A stretch of 64,000 bases of DNA from Arthrobacter sp. ISL-72 (GTDB lineage Bacteria > Actinomycetota > Actinomycetes > Actinomycetales > Micrococcaceae): assembly GCF_018613755.1 (NCBI RefSeq), contig NZ_JAGGPP010000016.1, forward strand, positions 57,083 to 121,082, read 5' to 3'. Position numbers and translations under genes: made by a program. Below, piece after piece: positions 50,281 through 59,919 of this stretch. The notes beneath the pieces were generated by a model. It had not been told where the DNA came from and searched no databases. It worked only from the letters and a program-made list of their open reading frames with translations. Numbering within the stretch: position 1 is the first letter of the stretch; every line of letters starts with the position of its first letter.

Positions 50281-52164
50281 CTATTTCGCGTTCGGGCACA
50301 CCGCTGGTTTCATGGTGAGGACAACGTCTTTGAGGGACTGAATGGTGGGCGTAACGACCACAGTGGGTTCAGTATGTTGGACGATCTTCCCGAAAGTCAG
50401 TTCGACGCTTTTGCTCTGGCCAGGAGCGAGGGACATCGTTACGGCTCCCACGGGCCTGTTGCTGTGGCGGTGTGCGGCAATGTCCGTTTTGTTTCCATCC
50501 ACTGCCGCTGATTCGACATTCGCCTGAACAGGGCCGTAAGCGATCACATTTGTCTGCACGGTACCCTCAGGTACCCCGAACACACCTCCTCCGGTGACGT
50601 AGTCGGGCAACGTCGATTTCGCGTCTACAGGCGCTGTATTGGTGCTGGTCACCCGGACCGTCATCCGGCTATAGCCGTCACGAGGGCATTCCTCAAGTAA
50701 TTGGACGGTGCGTTTGACATAGAAGTCCATTTTTGCGCCGGTTCCGTCGTTGAAGTAGACGCCAAACTGGGCGGCCGATACGCTTTGGCCAGAAGTCGCA
50801 CCGCTCATGGCATAGTTGGAGATCACTTTCTGGATCTCAGGGTCGGCGGACCAAAGTAGGATCCGCCGTTCATCGGCTGCACGTGAAATGCCTTGAACTA
50901 GTCGTGCCGGGTCTCCGGTGCCACTGGAAAATGCACCGTAGACCTCCTTGGCTACATTGGCGAAGTAAGCGTCTTGAACGGCTGTGTTGTCAATGGCCTT
51001 ATAGACGTCTGAGAGCAACGTGCTAACAACATTCGTTCCCGTCAGTTCACTTGGTAGGCGTCCATTGCTGAGCAGTGTGTTTTCAGGCTCATGAAGTTGC
51101 ACGGGCCCGGTCGCATCCAGAACGTAGCTGAGACCCACTGGGTCGATGGATAGAACCCCGTCTACTTTTTCACCAGTTCGTTTTTCCCACATTTGTCGAG
51201 CAGTGCTCGCGGCCGTGGGGAAGTCCGGAGTTAGGTTGACGTCCTGCATGAACTTCCCAATCCGACTGGAATAGATCGCTTCTTGTTCACGGTCTACAGT
51301 TAGAGGAGGTGCAAAAGATCCCAACTGTCCAGCACTTGATTGGGAAGTGAGAGACATTTTGCCGCTCTCGACGGTAAGGACCGCCAGGGCACCGGGAATG
51401 CCACCTGTCGCTCGTATCTCCGCATTATTCTGCATCAGTAGCAAATAGTGTTTTGTGCCGTTCATCCCGAGCATTTCGGGCGCCAGGGTTGTTACGTGCG
51501 CAGCCGCATCTATGTCTACCCTCAGATTAGTAAGTTGTTCTCTCGCCTCTGCGAGCGGCTCTGCGATCTGAGGGAGCAGGCCACCTCTATCGATACTGTC
51601 TAGGCGATCGGAGGATGCACGTATGGCGTGGGCGGCGGAAACAATTCGTGGCTGTGCTTCTTTGAGGGAGGTTAGATCCACACCCTCACCGCTAGGCATG
51701 ACCTTCTTCCAATCCAGAGATCTAAACACCCCGACGAGAGGGTCCGCTCCGAGACGGATAACGTCATCGACGACTGTGGAAATTTCCGCCGTAGCACGGA
51801 AGTTACTTCCAGCCCAAGGGAGAGCTCCAGCCAAAGTCCAGAGCGGATCACTACTCGCGGCACGTGCCGTCTCAGTGTGGGATTTCAACTCAGATACGGT
51901 CCCAGCCGCGGCCTCCGCATCGTCCCGAGCAACTTCGTCCTTCAGCCTTGGAAGAAGTTGTGAAGCCGCCTTCAGTTCTTTTTGGACTGTTTGCGCCTTC
52001 CCCGCAAGCCATCCCGCAGTCGCCAAGAGGACAATTAACACGCCTGTGATGCAAATAAGCGGAAATAAGAACTTCGGCGCTTGATCTGCCTTATCTTTGA
52101 TGTCCGTTCCTATCCGCCTTGGTTTGATTGGACCCTCTGGTGTCCCGTGATGTTTATAGGTCAT
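50281..52164 (-). CDS. DUF4012 domain protein, membrane-anchored
   Basis: A 627-residue protein: short basic cytoplasmic N-terminus, one helix (FLFPLICITGVLIVLLATAG, about 32-51), a coiled region (about 55-130) and a large extracellular domain. YLLLMQNNAEIRATGGIPGA and LSIDPVGLSYVLDATGPVQL are DUF4012 hallmarks. The family often lies beside surface polysaccharide genes in actinobacteria, but its activity is unknown. Base composition from here on is more AT-rich. It follows the WbaP-like gene on the same strand (49-nt gap). Confidence 0.85.
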   Translation of the reverse strand: MTYKHHGTPEGPIKPRRIGTDIKDKADQAPKFLFPLICITGVLIVLLATAGWLAGKAQTVQKELKAASQLLPRLKDEVARDDAEAAAGTVSELKSHTETARAASSDPLWTLAGALPWAGSNFRATAEISTVVDDVIRLGADPLVGVFRSLDWKKVMPSGEGVDLTSLKEAQPRIVSAAHAIRASSDRLDSIDRGGLLPQIAEPLAEAREQLTNLRVDIDAAAHVTTLAPEMLGMNGTKHYLLLMQNNAEIRATGGIPGALAVLTVESGKMSLTSQSSAGQLGSFAPPLTVDREQEAIYSSRIGKFMQDVNLTPDFPTAASTARQMWEKRTGEKVDGVLSIDPVGLSYVLDATGPVQLHEPENTLLSNGRLPSELTGTNVVSTLLSDVYKAIDNTAVQDAYFANVAKEVYGAFSSGTGDPARLVQGISRAADERRILLWSADPEIQKVISNYAMSGATSGQSVSAAQFGVYFNDGTGAKMDFYVKRTVQLLEECPRDGYSRMTVRVTSTNTAPVDAKSTLPDYVTGGGVFGVPEGTVQTNVIAYGPVQANVESAAVDGNKTDIAAHRHSNRPVGAVTMSLAPGQSKSVELTFGKIVQHTEPTVVVTPTIQSLKDVVLTMKPAVCPNAK

Positions 52165-52213
52165 GCGTGGCGACGTTCCTTCCCCGAAGAACTAGGAAAT
52201 GCAAAGCCAATAT

Positions 52214-53650
52214 TTAGTACGCACCTGTGCTGCGAAAAACCGCTCTAACTGTGCGAAGGATAATGATAAGATCCCCAGCGAGGGACCAGTTTTCGACGTA
52301 GTACAAATCCAGCCGTACTGAGTCTTGCCATGAGAGGTTTGAGCGTCCGCTCACCTGCCATAGGCCAGTCAGCCCTGGTTTAACGAGCAATCGTCGCCTT
52401 ACATCGTTCTCGTAGGACTCGACCTCTCGCGGAAGAGGGGGGCGGGGCCCTACCAGGCTCATCCGTCCAGCTAAAACGTTGAAAAGCTGGGGCAGCTCGT
52501 CGAGGCTATATTTCCGGATTACAGCACCTACACGCGTCACCCGAGGATCATCCCTGAGCTTGAACAGCACCCCGTTTCCCTCGTTCCTGTCTTCGAGGCC
52601 CTTCAGTTGCTGTTCTGCGTTCACGACCATAGACCGGAATTTGAGCATTCGGAAGTGCCGGCTTTCGATCCCGACACGCTCTTGCTTGAAAATCACCGAG
52701 CCCTTGCTGTCGGCCTTTATGAGGATTGCGATGATAATCATCAGCGGGGAACTCATGATGATTAATAGAGCGGAGGCAGCAATGTCGAACAACCTTTTGG
52801 CCACGCGTTGCCCGCCTTCGAGGCTGGGAGTAGTGACATGGATCAAGGGAAGGCCGGCGACCTGTTGAGTGTGAATGCGGGGGCCGGCGATATCTGTCAG
52901 AGCGGGAGCCATTATCAGCGCGACGTTGCGAGCCGCAAGAGCCCAGCCGAGCTGTCGGATGCTGTGAGGGTGTAGTTGAACGCCTGCGCTAGCAGCAACA
53001 GCATCGGCGCCACAGGTATCAATTGCATCGAGGATCGACTTTGTGTCGTGCCCCGTGCCCAGAATAGGAAGTCCCGACTGCGGTTCCACGGTGAGTCCTT
53101 GACTGCCACCTGGAGAGAAAGCCGCAATAGGGAGATAACCGGCGTGCTTGGCAGTTGCGAAGGAAGAAGCTAAATGAGCTACGGCGCTTGGATCGCCGAG
53201 AATCAACAAGCGAGCCATACTGTTGCCGCGGCGCCGTTCGACGTTCAAGTGCTGGCGAATTAACCACCGTGCAACAAGTAGCCCTGCTAAACCAACGGGG
53301 AGGGCCACTCCCACATACCCCCGGGCAGTCTCGATGCGGAATACGTAAGAGACGATGGCAACAAAGCCGAATAGCCATAGCGATGCGGCGGCAACTCTCT
53401 TATATTCGTCTGCCCCGGCGCCAAGGACCCTGCTTTGCCGGCTGTTCCAGGCTCCGAGCATTATCCACCATGCGACTATCAAAGCCACTGACACCGACAA
53501 GTAAGTGGCTTCCTGCCCGGAAACCAAAACATCGGATTCGAATCCGAACCTGACGATGAACGCTCCGACGACGGCCCAGATAACTACGAGAGCGTCGACA
53601 AAGCCTAGGAGACGCGACGATCTCACCCGCCAATCAGATCCTGTCCCCAA
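52214..53650 (-). CDS. Polyprenyl glycosylphosphotransferase (WbaP/CpsE-like), initiating transferase
   Basis: A 478-residue membrane enzyme from TTG at 53650, with GGGGAGC 4 nt upstream. Four N-terminal membrane helices and a Rossmann-like linker (ARLLILGDPSAVAHLASSF) precede a fifth membrane segment and the catalytic domain: KRLFDIAASALLIIMSSPLM, FKQERVGIESRHFRMLKFRS, YSLDELPQLFNVLAGRMSLV and GPRPPLPREVESYE. It loads the first sugar phosphate on the lipid carrier and so starts repeat-unit synthesis. It is divergent from wecB. Confidence 0.93.
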   Translation of the reverse strand: MGTGSDWRVRSSRLLGFVDALVVIWAVVGAFIVRFGFESDVLVSGQEATYLSVSVALIVAWWIMLGAWNSRQSRVLGAGADEYKRVAAASLWLFGFVAIVSYVFRIETARGYVGVALPVGLAGLLVARWLIRQHLNVERRRGNSMARLLILGDPSAVAHLASSFATAKHAGYLPIAAFSPGGSQGLTVEPQSGLPILGTGHDTKSILDAIDTCGADAVAASAGVQLHPHSIRQLGWALAARNVALIMAPALTDIAGPRIHTQQVAGLPLIHVTTPSLEGGQRVAKRLFDIAASALLIIMSSPLMIIIAILIKADSKGSVIFKQERVGIESRHFRMLKFRSMVVNAEQQLKGLEDRNEGNGVLFKLRDDPRVTRVGAVIRKYSLDELPQLFNVLAGRMSLVGPRPPLPREVESYENDVRRRLLVKPGLTGLWQVSGRSNLSWQDSVRLDLYYVENWSLAGDLIIILRTVRAVFRSTGAY

Positions 53651-53954
53651 CTGCTCCCCATTTACTTAGAAACTTTCAGATGCCGGTGAACTAGGACATT
53701 CCCATGATGATCGCCCTGGCCATGATACATCCGTGGAAACTAACAGATATACTCGGCATGCAGGAGCAGTGGTTCCTCGGGTGTGTGTCCAGAGTTCCAT
53801 GACCTCACCACGTGAAGTGGGCAACCTTTACGAACTGAACTGAGGTCAACAGAACACCTTATTACGCCTCACTTGCTGGGGCTGCGGTTCTGCCTGAGAT
53901 CGTGCACTAAGATCATGGCTGAAAGATACTCGAACTTGTTGTGGGGGAACTCGA
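53651..53954. other. Divergent promoter region between initiating transferase and wecB
   Basis: About 300 bases without a gene. The sequence is AT-richer than the flanks. TAAGATC and AAAGATAC near 53908-53930 could serve as -10 elements for wecB, but no convincing -35 pairs with them. GGGGGAAC just before ATG 53955 serves as RBS. Confidence 0.45.
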
Positions 53955-55148
53955 ATGCCACTCGTCATGCCCATCTATGGGACCCGTCCGGAAGCCATTA
54001 AAATGGCCCCCATAGTCCGTGCGATACGGGATACGACCGATCTGGACTGTCGAGTAGTCGTTACCGGTCAGCACCGTAGCATGTTGGACCAGGTCAACGA
54101 CTTGTTCGACATTACGGTTGACGACGATCTCGATATTTTCCAGCAGGGTCAGACACTAAACGGCATCCTGTCCAAAACAATCGCAGGCATTGATGCTCTC
54201 TTGGTGGAGCACAAACCTGACATTGTTCTCGTGCAGGGCGATACCACGACGTCCACCGCGGGTGCCCTCGCAGCCTTCTACCACCGCATACCCGTCGTGC
54301 ACGTGGAAGCTGGTCTGAGAAGCGGCGATATCAACTCGCCATACCCAGAGGAAGCGAATCGTCGCATTACCTCGCAGATAGCCTCCCTCCATTTAGCACC
54401 CACGGATCAAAGCCGGGACAATCTCCTCGCAGAGGGCATCAGTTCCAAGGACATTGTGGTCACAGGAAATTCAGTAATCGATGCTCTGCTAGAAGTAGCC
54501 GGTAGAAGTGTAACTTTCACTGATGAGCGGCTTAATATGTTGCAACCGATGGAACGCCGCGTTGTTCTCGTAACAACGCACCGCCGGGAAAACCAGGGAT
54601 CCATAATGACTGGCATTGGTCGTGCCATTGCGAAATTGGCAGATAAATTTCTGGATGTAGACTTCGTGCTCCCTCTACATAAAAACCCTGCAGTGCGAGA
54701 CGCAGTGATTCCGGAGGTGGAAGGCTCCCCCAACGTTATTGTCACGGAGCCCCTCGGCTACGCGGAGTTCACCCGGCTCCTGGGGCTGTCGTGTGTCGTT
54801 CTAACCGACTCTGGAGGCGTCCAGGAAGAGGCGCCCAGCCTCGGAAAGCCAGTGCTGGTAATGCGTGAGAACACTGAGAGACCTGAGGCTGTGGAAGCCG
54901 GAACGGTCAGGCTCATTGGAACGGCGCCTGATTCAATAGTGAATGGTGTTTCCCAGTTGTTGGAAGACAGCACCGCATACGACAGCATGGCCGCGGCGGT
55001 CAATCCATACGGCGACGGTCAGGCTGCGCCTAGAACCGTAGCGGCGGTTCGGAATCTCTTGAATATGGGAGATCGACTTCCCGAGTTTGTTTATCATAGG
55101 TCGGCTCAGCGAGGTGCACCTTCACTTGAACCTGCTCTCCAGAGTTGA
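53955..55148 (+). CDS. wecB: UDP-N-acetylglucosamine 2-epimerase (non-hydrolysing)
   Basis: A 397-residue GT-B-fold epimerase converting UDP-GlcNAc to UDP-ManNAc. YGTRPEAIKMAPIVRAI, VVTGQHRSMLDQ, VQGDTTTSTAGALAAFY, HVEAGLRSGDINSPYPEEAN, TTHRRENQG and TDSGGVQEEAPSLGKPVLVM all match the family. It is the first gene of the plus-strand polymer operon. With WecC downstream it indicates ManNAcA in the polymer. Confidence 0.95.
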   Translation: MPLVMPIYGTRPEAIKMAPIVRAIRDTTDLDCRVVVTGQHRSMLDQVNDLFDITVDDDLDIFQQGQTLNGILSKTIAGIDALLVEHKPDIVLVQGDTTTSTAGALAAFYHRIPVVHVEAGLRSGDINSPYPEEANRRITSQIASLHLAPTDQSRDNLLAEGISSKDIVVTGNSVIDALLEVAGRSVTFTDERLNMLQPMERRVVLVTTHRRENQGSIMTGIGRAIAKLADKFLDVDFVLPLHKNPAVRDAVIPEVEGSPNVIVTEPLGYAEFTRLLGLSCVVLTDSGGVQEEAPSLGKPVLVMRENTERPEAVEAGTVRLIGTAPDSIVNGVSQLLEDSTAYDSMAAAVNPYGDGQAAPRTVAAVRNLLNMGDRLPEFVYHRSAQRGAPSLEPALQS

Positions 55149-55280
55149 CCCCAAGAGGGGGCAGGGTCCGGAATATCATCGGAGTGACCCCTGATTCCAC
55201 ACATTGGCACGTTGATTTGTGCCATTGCCTTCCGTGCTTACGTAAGAATCACTAACAAAAGAAGACTGGGGAAATTGCTC

Positions 55281-56570
55281 GTGAACGTTGAGATGGAGGA
55301 GCGGACTCCTCGACCCGAAAAGATAGTTGTCGTCGGACTTGGATATATAGGTCTGCCTACCGCAGCGGCGCTTGCCGTCGGGGGACACGTCGTAGTGGGT
55401 GTCGACCTGAACGAGGCCACGGTCGAGTCGGTGGCCCGTGGTCAGGTTCCATTCGTTGAGCCGGACCTGCAGGAGACACTGGCGCAGGCTATTTCCCTCG
55501 GTCGACTTACAACATCTACTACGATTCCGCCGGCTGATGTATATATTTTGGCCGTTCCGACGCCCTACCTGGAGGATCACACTGCGGATCTGTCTTATGT
55601 TGAGGCCGCGTCCCGGCAGGTTGCTGCTGCCTGCCGGGGTGGTGAGCTCGTAATTCTTGAATCGACTTGTCCCCCGGGCGCTACGCAGTTTGTCGCCGAC
55701 GTGTTCAGTGAGACTCGACCGGATCTTGCAGTGAATAATGAGAACTCGAGCTCCGCTATGCAGTTCGTACACTGCCCCGAACGAGTACTTCCAGGGCGCA
55801 TTATGATCGAGATTAAGACTAACGCTCGGATAATAGGAGGTCTCACAACTTCCGCTGCTGAACGCGCAAAGCGTATTTATGAATCCTTCTGCTCAGGCCC
55901 GATTCGGCTGACTGACGCTAAGACTGCAGAAATGGCGAAACTAGTCGAGAATTCATTTCGGGATGTTAATATCGCATTCGCAAATGAGCTGTCACTGATC
56001 TGCGAAACGCTCAAGATTAATGTTTGGGAGCTAATTGAACTGGCCAACCAACATCCGCGCGTGAACATCCTACAGCCAGGGCCGGGGGTAGGCGGTCACT
56101 GCATCGCTGTCGACCCGTGGTTTATAGTTGCCTCAGATCCGATCAACTCCAACCTGATCCGGACTGCGCGGGAGGTCAATGACCGAAAGCCTGCATTTGT
56201 TGTGCAGCAGTTGATGAATGCAGTTGAGGAGAAAGCCGTTCCGGTCGTTGCCATTCTTGGCTTGGCTTTCAAGGCAAATATTGATGACCTGCGAGAGTCT
56301 CCTGCCGTGGAGATTCTGCGGCGTGCCCTAGATGTTGTGCCTGGAATTGAGTTTTACGTCGCTGAGCCTCATATCTCAACACTTCCGCATGATCTTGTGA
56401 ATGAAGGCCGAGTCGAACTAGTGGAAACAGCTGTCGCTCTGGACAAATCAAATATTGTGGTCGCCTTGGTTGACCATGATGAATTTCAGATGATTAGTAC
56501 CGATGATCTCAGCGGAAAGACGTTGATTGACTCAAAGGGCATATTTAACAATCTCGTTCCGGCAGTCTAG
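55281..56570 (+). CDS. wecC: UDP-N-acetyl-D-mannosamine dehydrogenase
   Basis: From GTG at 55281 the product has 429 residues. Rossmann motif VVVGLGYIGLPTAAALA, FVEPDLQETLAQA, ILAVPTPY, ESTCPPGAT and CPERVLPGRI lead to the catalytic Cys region GPGVGGHCIAVDPWFI. NLIRTAREVNDRKPAFV and LGLAFKANIDDLRESPA complete the UDP-glucose/GDP-mannose dehydrogenase fold. It oxidises UDP-ManNAc to UDP-ManNAcA. An ATG at 55293 is a less likely start. The codon use is less G/C-biased than in the left part of the window. Confidence 0.93.
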   Translation: MNVEMEERTPRPEKIVVVGLGYIGLPTAAALAVGGHVVVGVDLNEATVESVARGQVPFVEPDLQETLAQAISLGRLTTSTTIPPADVYILAVPTPYLEDHTADLSYVEAASRQVAAACRGGELVILESTCPPGATQFVADVFSETRPDLAVNNENSSSAMQFVHCPERVLPGRIMIEIKTNARIIGGLTTSAAERAKRIYESFCSGPIRLTDAKTAEMAKLVENSFRDVNIAFANELSLICETLKINVWELIELANQHPRVNILQPGPGVGGHCIAVDPWFIVASDPINSNLIRTAREVNDRKPAFVVQQLMNAVEEKAVPVVAILGLAFKANIDDLRESPAVEILRRALDVVPGIEFYVAEPHISTLPHDLVNEGRVELVETAVALDKSNIVVALVDHDEFQMISTDDLSGKTLIDSKGIFNNLVPAV

Positions 56571-56582
56571 GTTTTATGCGCC

Positions 56583-57698
56583 GTGAATCAGCCGATAGAG
56601 AACAGCTCAACTAGTCAACATCCATCCACACCCATCCGCGTCGTGGTCCTTGGTCCTCTTCCTGGTACCGCGGGTGGAATAGGAACAATGATGAGTCATC
56701 TGAGCTCAACCGATTCGAAACGGTCCATCCTGACTTTCCTTGGAGCGGGATCAACCGGACGACACCGATTTAGAGCCTTTGCTCGGACTGCTGCCTGGAT
56801 CCTTGTTAGGAAACGTGCCTACGACATTGCCCACATCAACCTGTCGTCGAGAGGCAGTTGCTACCGAAAAATAGTCCTCTCTTTGATTCTTCGCCTTGCT
56901 CGACGCCCCTATGTAATACACCTTCACGGTTCCGAGTTTCGCGAATTTCATTCGAGCTCACCGCGCGTCTTGCAGGCACTTTGTAAGTCGATGATGAGGC
57001 ACTCTCGCAAGGTCCTAGTTCTGGGCAGCGCGTGGAGAGACTTTGTCACGCAGGAGCTTGGCTGCAACCCAGATGCCTCGGTCATCTTGGCTAATGCGGT
57101 ACCGGGGCCGCAGACAATCCCCGTTCGACCCCAGGTCCCTACAAACATTCTCTTCACAGGCAGAATAGGGAAACGAAAGGGAATCCTAGAGCTACTGGAT
57201 GCTGTCGGAAGATTGCCCCAATCTTCGAACTGGACACTGGCACTGGCAGGTGACGTGACTGAGGATGACATCGCATTGATGCTGGATGATGCTCCCGAGA
57301 ACGTGACCGTACTAGGTTGGCTGTCGCAGGATGAACTCAAAGACGTGCTCCATAAGTCTTCGATTTTTGTTTTGCCGTCGCACGCAGAGGGTCTCCCGCT
57401 CTCGCTGCTTGATGCTATGGCTTGGGGCCTTGCCCCCGTTGTGACCGCAGTTGGCTCCATCGAGGACGTGGTGGTGCACCGCGAGGACTCGCTGATAGTG
57501 GACGTCGGCGATGTTGTCTCTATTTGCGAGTCCTTGAATGAGCTGATACTAAACCCAGCCCTAGTTGAAGAACTTGGGTCCGCCGCGCGCTCGAAGTGGG
57601 AATTAGGCTACTCGATTAGCGACTATAGGGAACGTCTCGATAACGTATACGACTTGTGCCTAGAAGGTGATCAGACTCATGACATACGCAGCAAATGA
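56583..57698 (+). CDS. Glycosyltransferase family 4 (GT-B)
   Basis: A 371-residue GT4-like transferase starting at GTG 56583. RVVVLGPLPGTAGGIGTMMS is the N-terminal acceptor loop, and NILFTGRIGKRKGILELLDA plus FVLPSHAEGLPLSLLDAMAW provide the donor-site E-x7-E motif. It lies 12 nt after wecC and its end overlaps the following gene. It should add one sugar of the repeat unit; donor and linkage are unknown. Confidence 0.9.
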   Translation: MNQPIENSSTSQHPSTPIRVVVLGPLPGTAGGIGTMMSHLSSTDSKRSILTFLGAGSTGRHRFRAFARTAAWILVRKRAYDIAHINLSSRGSCYRKIVLSLILRLARRPYVIHLHGSEFREFHSSSPRVLQALCKSMMRHSRKVLVLGSAWRDFVTQELGCNPDASVILANAVPGPQTIPVRPQVPTNILFTGRIGKRKGILELLDAVGRLPQSSNWTLALAGDVTEDDIALMLDDAPENVTVLGWLSQDELKDVLHKSSIFVLPSHAEGLPLSLLDAMAWGLAPVVTAVGSIEDVVVHREDSLIVDVGDVVSICESLNELILNPALVEELGSAARSKWELGYSISDYRERLDNVYDLCLEGDQTHDIRSK

Positions 57699-58728
57699 AT
57701 TAAGCAGAGCCGCAGCCGAGAAGGCGATGAAGTACGCGGCTTCGAAGGGCTTTTCGGGTTGCGACCCTTATGATGGGCTGATGTCGCCTGTAGCTCGGCT
57801 GCTTCCCTCGCGCTTGACTCGTCAAATCTGGGTCCAGCTCCTGAAACGAAGCGGTGAAGGTGCACGGAACGTTGCCGGCATTCCTGCTGTTCGGATGAGT
57901 AAATCGCTCGCGCTGTTCTCGATGTCGGCCTTCGCCCTGGGCGATCACGGACGCGCCAACGATCTGGCTGACACCCTCCTTGATGTGGCCGGCGGAGGGC
58001 CCTGGGGATATGAGTTTGACGTACAAACGCGATGGGCACACTATCCCGCAGGATCGCCGAATGTCATCGCCACGGCTTTTGCCGTACGTGCGTTAGATTT
58101 GCTTGGAAGAGCAGATGAAGTCTCCGAGGAAGCGCTACTTTGGCTCCTCTCGTTGCGCCAGCCATCTGGGTACTTTGCCTACACGCCGATGTCGGATCGG
58201 CTGATTCACAACGGAAACCTACTGGCGGTGGAGTCAATACTGCGTTTGGGTGGGGCTCAGGCTGATGTAAGCGTCGCAATAGAGGTCACAACTAGGGCCC
58301 AGCGACCGGACGGCTCGTGGCCATATGGTGCCGGCACCGACCTGGCTTGGGTCGACAATTTTCACACGGCATACGTGCTCGACAGCCTTAGGTATATACG
58401 ATCAAGGAGTCTTGTGGACTCTGAAGTAATTGATCGTGGAACTGACTATTGGCTTGAAGAGCTATTTCTTGAGACTGGCGAACCCCTCTACTACGCCACG
58501 AGCAAATCACCCTCAAAAGATGTTCACAATGTTGCAACAGCCGTAAGTACGCTAGCTGCCTTGGTAAGCGAGGGTGAGCGTATTGGTGAGAGACGGAATG
58601 CACTCAAAGTTCTACTGGGTTTCCAAGGCGCCGATGGGGCCTTCCGTAATAAGGCTAACGGTCCCGTGTTCATGAGATGGAACCAGGCGCATGCGACTTA
58701 TGCACTAACAAGATGGATAAATCAGTGA
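57679..58728 (+). CDS. Uncharacterised (alpha/alpha)-barrel protein of the polymer locus
   Basis: A 349-residue protein from ATG 57679 (a GTG at 57667 is also possible); it overlaps the end of the GT4 gene. Repeated motifs of the Q-x-x-x-G-x-W kind occur: LLSLRQPSGYFAYT, RAQRPDGSWPYGAGTDLAW and LGFQGADGAFRNKANGPVFM, as in alpha/alpha-toroid enzymes (terpene cyclase, prenyltransferase and polysaccharide lyase/epimerase folds). It has no signal peptide. Position among the polymer genes suggests a modification or quality-control step, such as a C5-epimerase-like activity, but no catalytic residue can be named. Confidence 0.6.
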   Translation: MTYAANELSRAAAEKAMKYAASKGFSGCDPYDGLMSPVARLLPSRLTRQIWVQLLKRSGEGARNVAGIPAVRMSKSLALFSMSAFALGDHGRANDLADTLLDVAGGGPWGYEFDVQTRWAHYPAGSPNVIATAFAVRALDLLGRADEVSEEALLWLLSLRQPSGYFAYTPMSDRLIHNGNLLAVESILRLGGAQADVSVAIEVTTRAQRPDGSWPYGAGTDLAWVDNFHTAYVLDSLRYIRSRSLVDSEVIDRGTDYWLEELFLETGEPLYYATSKSPSKDVHNVATAVSTLAALVSEGERIGERRNALKVLLGFQGADGAFRNKANGPVFMRWNQAHATYALTRWINQ

Positions 58729-59495
58729 TTAAAGAGCGAGACTTCAGTCCCCTTGGACGTTCAAGTATTCTCGGTGTCAACATTGACCGGCTTACAATGT
58801 CCGAATCTGTTGACAAAGCGTTGGACCTGATCGGTGGTGGCGGCTGTCATCAACATGTTGTTGTCAATGCGGCTAAGATGGTCGCTGCCTCAGAGGATAG
58901 CACTTTACGTTCGACGATCAATTCCTGTGCGATGATAAATGCTGATGGCCAGTCGGTCGTTTGGGCGAGTAAGTTTTTGGGGGATCCGTTACCAGAGCGC
59001 GTAGCCGGGATCGACTTCATGAATGCCCTAGTCGATGCTTCCGCTAGTGCCGGTTTCTCTATATATCTTTTGGGGGCCAAAGCTGAAGTTGTTAAGAGCG
59101 TAGCCGAGGTTTTCACGAAGCGCGGCGCTAATATCGCTGGCTATCATGACGGGTATTGGCGGTCTAGTATTCAAGACACTGAGCTAGTGCAGAAGATATC
59201 CGCGAGCGGTGCGAACGTCTTATTTGTTGCAATTCCGTCACCTGATAAAGAGCTATTTCTGGCAAGGTATCTTAGTGACCTCGGTGTCAATCTAGCCGTC
59301 GGAGTTGGCGGATCTTTTGATGTAGTGGCGGGGCTAACTCGACGCGCTCCCGTGGCAATGCAGCGCGCTGGCTTAGAGTGGTTGTTCCGATTGATGCAAG
59401 AACCGCGTCGCATGTTCAAGCGGTACCTGGTGGGAAATCTAAAGTTCATGCGACTTATCGTTTGGGCCCATTTTCGTAGTCGGAGAGAAGTCTGA
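58713..59495 (+). CDS. WecG/TagA/CpsF family glycosyltransferase
   Basis: A GT26 enzyme of about 260 residues. ATG at 58713 overlaps the previous gene by 16 nt; GTG at 58725, overlapping by 4 nt, is an equally good start. INADGQSVVWASKFLGDPLP, ERVAGIDFMNALVDASASAG, IYLLGAKAEVV and NLAVGVGGSFDVVAGLTRRA are family motifs. Members transfer ManNAc or ManNAcA to a lipid-linked GlcNAc, which agrees with WecB and WecC upstream. Confidence 0.92.
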   Translation: MDKSVIKERDFSPLGRSSILGVNIDRLTMSESVDKALDLIGGGGCHQHVVVNAAKMVAASEDSTLRSTINSCAMINADGQSVVWASKFLGDPLPERVAGIDFMNALVDASASAGFSIYLLGAKAEVVKSVAEVFTKRGANIAGYHDGYWRSSIQDTELVQKISASGANVLFVAIPSPDKELFLARYLSDLGVNLAVGVGGSFDVVAGLTRRAPVAMQRAGLEWLFRLMQEPRRMFKRYLVGNLKFMRLIVWAHFRSRREV

Positions 59496-59496
59496 A

Positions 59497-59919
59497 ATGT
59501 CGCTTATTTTCTATAGGATAGGACATGCGCTCTACCGCGCAGGAATTCCTGGCCTCCCTAGAATGTTCACCATTCTAGGCCAGATCGCCTTCGGTTCGTA
59601 TATACCCGCCGAGTGTGATATAGGCAGTAACTGTAAGGTTGCCTACGGAGGTTCAGGACTGATCATTCATCCGCGTGCCAAAATTGGGAACAACTGCCTC
59701 CTTTCCCCTGGTGTGGTTATTGGAGGTCGCGGCGGACATCGCGCAGTGCCAGTCTTGGGAAACGATGTCCAGATATATCCCGGGGCGAAAGTATTGGGCC
59801 CTATCACTATTGGTAACCGAGTCATCGTAGGAGCCAATGCAGTGGTTGTTGAGGACGTGAAAGATGACGTCATGATGATCGCAGGAAAGGCCACAAGGCT
59901 CGAGCGTGCTGAGCAGTAG
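59497..59919 (+). CDS. Hexapeptide-repeat acyltransferase (serine acetyltransferase-like)
   Basis: A 140-residue left-handed beta-helix protein. Hexapeptide turns are visible (IHPRAKIGNNCLLSPGVVIG, VQIYPGAKVLGPITIGNRVI), and GGRGGHRAVPVLGNDV holds the catalytic His. Short proteins of this type in polymer loci add O- or N-acetyl groups. It follows the WecG gene by 1 nt and overlaps the polymerase gene by 14 nt. Confidence 0.87.
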   Translation: MSLIFYRIGHALYRAGIPGLPRMFTILGQIAFGSYIPAECDIGSNCKVAYGGSGLIIHPRAKIGNNCLLSPGVVIGGRGGHRAVPVLGNDVQIYPGAKVLGPITIGNRVIVGANAVVVEDVKDDVMMIAGKATRLERAEQ

